Source of the DNA: JACPNE01 sp964444465
Lineage (GTDB): Archaea; Nanobdellota; Nanobdellia; SCGC-AAA011-G17; JACPNG01
Direction: 5' to 3'
Assembly: GCA_964444465.1 (NCBI GenBank)
Contig: CAYUGZ010000016.1
Location: 1-14,829, forward strand
DNA: 14,829 bases
The translations under genes and the position numbers were made by a program. This document shows positions 11,966 to 14,829 of this stretch, one piece after another; position 1 is the first letter of the stretch, and each line of letters opens with the position of its first letter. The notes beneath the pieces were generated by a model that made no database searches, was not told the origin of the DNA, and saw nothing but the letters and a program-made list of their open reading frames with translations.

Positions 11966-14829
11966 TCATTCTTTTACACATGCTAAGAGTTGAATATATG
12001 GTGCGTTGGTGTCTGAAACTGAACCATAATCAAAAGTGGATGACTGGCTACCAGTATCACTAAGTGCTGCACCTTGACCTTGGGACAACTGTGTGTATCC
12101 CCATCCTGGTGCGTTAGGTTGTCCAAGGGTATGTTTATGTTGGCCAGTAGGTCTGTTTTCTGAGTTAGATAATGCAGTTCCAACTGTTGCATTGTGTGTT
12201 CCTCCAGAAGGTAATCCTACTGGGTATACTCCTCTTAAAGTTGTTAATTCATGCCATCCATCAGGACATGAACCTAAATCAAAGAATGAAACCATTCCAG
12301 ATGGAGCTCCTCCCCCTGATCCAACTAAAGTATCATTATCATAATATACGCTTCCAGAGAAATTACCTTCTCCTCTTACATCTAAAATTGTTGAAGGAGT
12401 TGAGACCCCTATTCCAACAAATCCAGTAGAATCTAATCTCATAACTTCAGTTGCACTATCTCCAATATTAAATGCCATCTCATTTGAGGCTGGAGCACTT
12501 ATTGTTGCTCTTGGAGAATTTCCAATAGCATCAGTTATTCTTAATGGAGTCACAAATAAAGTCCCAGATGAGTCCCATTGAGTATAAGCCGTCCCATCAA
12601 TTATCATCTGAGGATTATTACCAGTTAATCTTAAACCAACATCTTTATTATCAACATTCGCAATTCCAGGAAACTTAATACCATTATCTTTTATAAATAT
12701 TTGAGTGGTTGAGATATTACCTACTACTGTTAATGTTTCATTAGGAGCTGTTGTCCCTATCCCTACATCTCCTGTATTTAGAATTACCACATCATTAGCT
12801 GATCTACCACCTCTAAAAGACATTCCATAATTAGAACCAAAAGCATCTACTATAATGTCTGAAGCCCCTGCAGTATCAGAAAAGATAAGGCCTGGTTGAT
12901 CTCCACTAATATTTATATCTCCTCCCTCTACATTTAGTAAGTCTGTCGGAGAGCTAGTTCCTATTCCTACTCTTCCTGTTCCGTTTTCTATAACAAATCT
13001 TACATTTCCTTCTTCATATATTTTTAAGAATGAATCTGAACCAGTGTTTATTATTTCCCAATCAACTGCTGATGGATTCTTTAAATCTATACCAGGATTA
13101 GTTCCATTAATCTGAAGAAGCGGAGCTGCTCCGAAATGACTTGTAGGACCATCTGTTCCTATTCCTATAGTATTAGTTCCTGCGTTCATAAAAAACATAT
13201 TAGCATTATCATCAGATTCTATTCTAAAATCATTATCATCTCCACCATTATTAAATATTATATTTGAAGCTGCGAATGATATTATTTCTTGACCACCTGC
13301 AATTAAATAACCAGTGTTCCCACCATTCCCACCAATTCCAGTATCTATGTCTTCACTGTATGGAATAATTGTTGGATTAATAGATGAGGCTAATTCATTA
13401 AGAATTGCTCCACCACCAAATATTGCAGTTGTTATATCTCCACTAGCATTAATAGCACCATTAACTTCTAAAGTTGTTAGTGGATTAGTTGTTCCAATTC
13501 CAACTTTAATTGAAGCACTATCATTGTATATTGTATCAGCACCTTGTTGCCAAGGAGAACCCCCACTTCCTCCTAATGTTGAGACTGCAGTTCCATTATT
13601 TATATAAATATCTCCTGAGAAATTACCTTCTCCTCTTACATCTAAAATTGTTGAAGGAGTTGTTGTTCCAATCCCTACATTGCCATTATCTCCTACTAGG
13701 GTCATTATTCTCTGTAAATCATTACTTGTATCTGCAACATCAAGATACAGTTTCCTACCAGAACCTGAAGAAGGAATTTCATATATCATTGCACCAATAG
13801 GCAATCCTACTGTGATATTAAATAAAATGCCCATATAATCTCCTGCTGAGCCAACATTACTTTCTATTGTCATTTGAGGCGTACTCGTTGAAGAGTCTTT
13901 AATATGTAATGTTGTTCCTGGAGCTGTTGTTCCAATTCCTACATTTCCACCATTATCTACAACAAATCTTGAAGCTTCTGCAAGGAAGGATAATCCACTA
14001 TTATTAACTTCAAAAATATTTGATCCAGTTGTATTAACAATTCTAAATCTATCTGCTGTTATTGCTCCAGAAGCCCCAAATCCTGAACCTCTTAAATAAT
14101 GAGTTCTTATTTCTTCTGTTGCTAATGTTCTTTTGTATAAACGGACTTCATCTATCCTTCCATCAAAAGCACCTCCACTTGTATGAGGAACATCACCTAT
14201 GGAAAGATTATCCCCTACATCAGAGGAAGCGGAACCTACTGGTGGTGTAACATCTAGGCCAACAGCAACACCATTTACATAAATAATTGCATTATCTGTA
14301 GTTAAATTTCTTTTGTATGTTACAGCAACATGAGACCATTTATCTAATTCAACATCTGTATTAGTAGTTTGCCAAGATCCTTGGCCACCACTCCAGATAG
14401 AATTAAACCTGAGTTTCACTTTTCCATTACTTTCACCAGTTACTAAAAAGAACCATCCATGATTTGGTGCTGAGTTTGATTTCTCCATAATTCTGCCAAA
14501 ACTGGCTTCACCATCACTTCTTGGATAAATCCAAGCTTCTATCGTTCCACCAGAATCAAATATATTTTGGATTGAAGGGTTATCATTTATTAAGACATTA
14601 TTATCTTCACCATCAAACAACATAGCATTTCCATACTTTCCATTAACTGGACCTGAAGTTTGATTAAAACTCATATTAGTTAATACTCCATCATTTCCAT
14701 AAGGACTTCTATCGTATGTTATATTATTTCCGTTTATGGTTCCATTCTCGCTAAAAGGAAGATACAATATTAATCCATCATCACTTCCATAAACTGGTTG
14801 GAATAAGGAAGAATTACTTTCATTAATTG
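11966..14829 (-). CDS. Giant LamG/VGIGT-repeat surface protein with tail-collar-like C-terminus (5' partial)
   Basis: The reading frame is open to the window edge, so the N-terminus is missing; about 953 residues are visible. A LamG/concanavalin-like domain starts at GLILYLPFSENGT (near 14770) and ends near 14090 with FDGRIDEVRLYKRTLATEEI. Then come seven copies of a motif like GNVGIGTTxPxxxLxV, with VGIGT-type codons at 13928, 13664, 13490, 13154, 12956, 12752 and 12404. These alternate with beta-rich segments and resemble phage tail-fibre and other trimeric surface proteins. The last 115 residues (11966-12315) look like a phage tail-collar/receptor-tip domain: SCPDGWHELTTLRGVYPVG, then TGQHKHT and IQLLACVKE. 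No membrane anchor is seen at the C-terminus. The sequence is richer in G+C than the left half of the window. It is probably a secreted or surface-displayed adhesin, anchored through the missing N-terminus or a partner. Confidence 0.78.
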   Translation of the reverse strand, partial: INESNSSLFQPVYGSDDGLILYLPFSENGTINGNNITYDRSPYGNDGVLTNMSFNQTSGPVNGKYGNAMLFDGEDNNVLINDNPSIQNIFDSGGTIEAWIYPRSDGEASFGRIMEKSNSAPNHGWFFLVTGESNGKVKLRFNSIWSGGQGSWQTTNTDVELDKWSHVAVTYKRNLTTDNAIIYVNGVAVGLDVTPPVGSASSDVGDNLSIGDVPHTSGGAFDGRIDEVRLYKRTLATEEIRTHYLRGSGFGASGAITADRFRIVNTTGSNIFEVNNSGLSFLAEASRFVVDNGGNVGIGTTAPGTTLHIKDSSTSTPQMTIESNVGSAGDYMGILFNITVGLPIGAMIYEIPSSGSGRKLYLDVADTSNDLQRIMTLVGDNGNVGIGTTTPSTILDVRGEGNFSGDIYINNGTAVSTLGGSGGSPWQQGADTIYNDSASIKVGIGTTNPLTTLEVNGAINASGDITTAIFGGGAILNELASSINPTIIPYSEDIDTGIGGNGGNTGYLIAGGQEIISFAASNIIFNNGGDDNDFRIESDDNANMFFMNAGTNTIGIGTDGPTSHFGAAPLLQINGTNPGIDLKNPSAVDWEIINTGSDSFLKIYEEGNVRFVIENGTGRVGIGTSSPTDLLNVEGGDINISGDQPGLIFSDTAGASDIIVDAFGSNYGMSFRGGRSANDVVILNTGDVGIGTTAPNETLTVVGNISTTQIFIKDNGIKFPGIANVDNKDVGLRLTGNNPQMIIDGTAYTQWDSSGTLFVTPLRITDAIGNSPRATISAPASNEMAFNIGDSATEVMRLDSTGFVGIGVSTPSTILDVRGEGNFSGSVYYDNDTLVGSGGGAPSGMVSFFDLGSCPDGWHELTTLRGVYPVGLPSGGTHNATVGTALSNSENRPTGQHKHTLGQPNAPGWGYTQLSQGQGAALSDTGSQSSTFDYGSVSDTNAPYIQLLACVKE
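12357..12402 (-). repeat. 46-bp exact direct repeat, copy A (inside the LamG/VGIGT gene)
   Basis: This stretch is identical to 13617-13662. It encodes the segment TPSTILDVRGEGNFSG of the seventh VGIGT repeat. The copies are 1260 bp apart, a multiple of three, so recombination between them would delete 420 codons in frame. Confidence 0.9.
13617..13662 (-). repeat. 46-bp exact direct repeat, copy B (inside the LamG/VGIGT gene)
   Basis: This is the second copy of the exact repeat, in the second VGIGT repeat. The other VGIGT repeats are similar only in protein, so these two are recent duplicates or have been made alike by gene conversion. Confidence 0.9.

Noticed and set aside
11983..12429. Open frames on both strands within the collar-domain region
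   Set aside because: They lie inside the large - strand gene, which has clear domain content, and their translations are low-complexity or have no recognisable features.
11093..13662. CRISPR array or other spaced-repeat locus in the repeat-rich right half
   Set aside because: The repeats are coding, irregularly spaced and in frame with protein motifs; no regular repeat-spacer pattern is present.
13314..14250. Several + strand open frames over the LamG/VGIGT gene
   Set aside because: They are antisense to a repetitive coding region; Leu/His-rich translations are artefacts of the opposite strand.
11966..14829. Integrated virus (prophage) on the basis of the tail-fibre-like protein
   Set aside because: No integrase, terminase, capsid or portal gene is visible, and the neighbours are cellular MoxR-module genes.

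Overview
The window looks like a piece of an archaeal chromosome, most likely from a small-genome DPANN-type lineage (Woesearchaeota/Pacearchaeota-like). That placement is inferred. The evidence is archaeal information-processing genes (aIF1A, a Dim2/Pno1-like KH protein, both subunits of topoisomerase VI), tRNA genes carrying bulge-helix-bulge introns, very AT-rich coding sequence, tight packing, and TATA-like boxes about 25-30 nt upstream of several starts. No gap exceeds 300 bases.

Left block, + strand, 27-5831: aIF1A, KH protein, FmrO-family 16S rRNA methyltransferase, topoisomerase VI B, topoisomerase VI A, a membrane-anchored phospholipase D-like protein and a Nudix hydrolase. Successive genes overlap, abut or are separated by at most 23 nt, so they look like one transcription unit. 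It opens with small-subunit ribosome functions (initiation factor, 16S maturation KH protein, 16S methyltransferase) and moves to DNA topology. A small cysteine-rich two-helix membrane protein converges on the Nudix gene from the other strand, and a 10-bp hairpin lies at the junction.

Centre, 6165-7481: tRNA-Asn(GUU) with a 14-nt intron; a single-domain LAGLIDADG-like protein; tRNA-Ile(GAU), which is best read as having two introns (20 nt in the anticodon stem, 15 nt at 37/38); and a divergent Ser/Thr kinase-like protein starting 16 nt after the tRNA. The splice sites of all three introns can be placed to the base from bulge-helix-bulge geometry.

Right block, - strand, from 14829 down to 7465: a very large surface protein cut off by the window edge (LamG domain, seven VGIGT-type repeats, phage tail-collar-like C-terminus), a glycosylation-site-rich type I membrane protein with two fibronectin-III-like domains, then MoxR AAA+ ATPase, DUF58 protein and BatA-like VWA membrane protein. 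The last three form the classic MoxR/DUF58/VWA module. Its placement directly downstream of two large extracellular proteins suggests a role in assembling or maturing envelope proteins. The surface-protein genes look clearly richer in G+C than the left block (hand counts in 60-base samples: 25/60 at 12301-12360 against 12/60 at 1021-1080). The most unusual items are the two-intron tRNA-Ile, the archaeal FmrO-type methyltransferase overlapping the Dim2-like gene, and the LamG/tail-fibre-like protein linked to the MoxR module.
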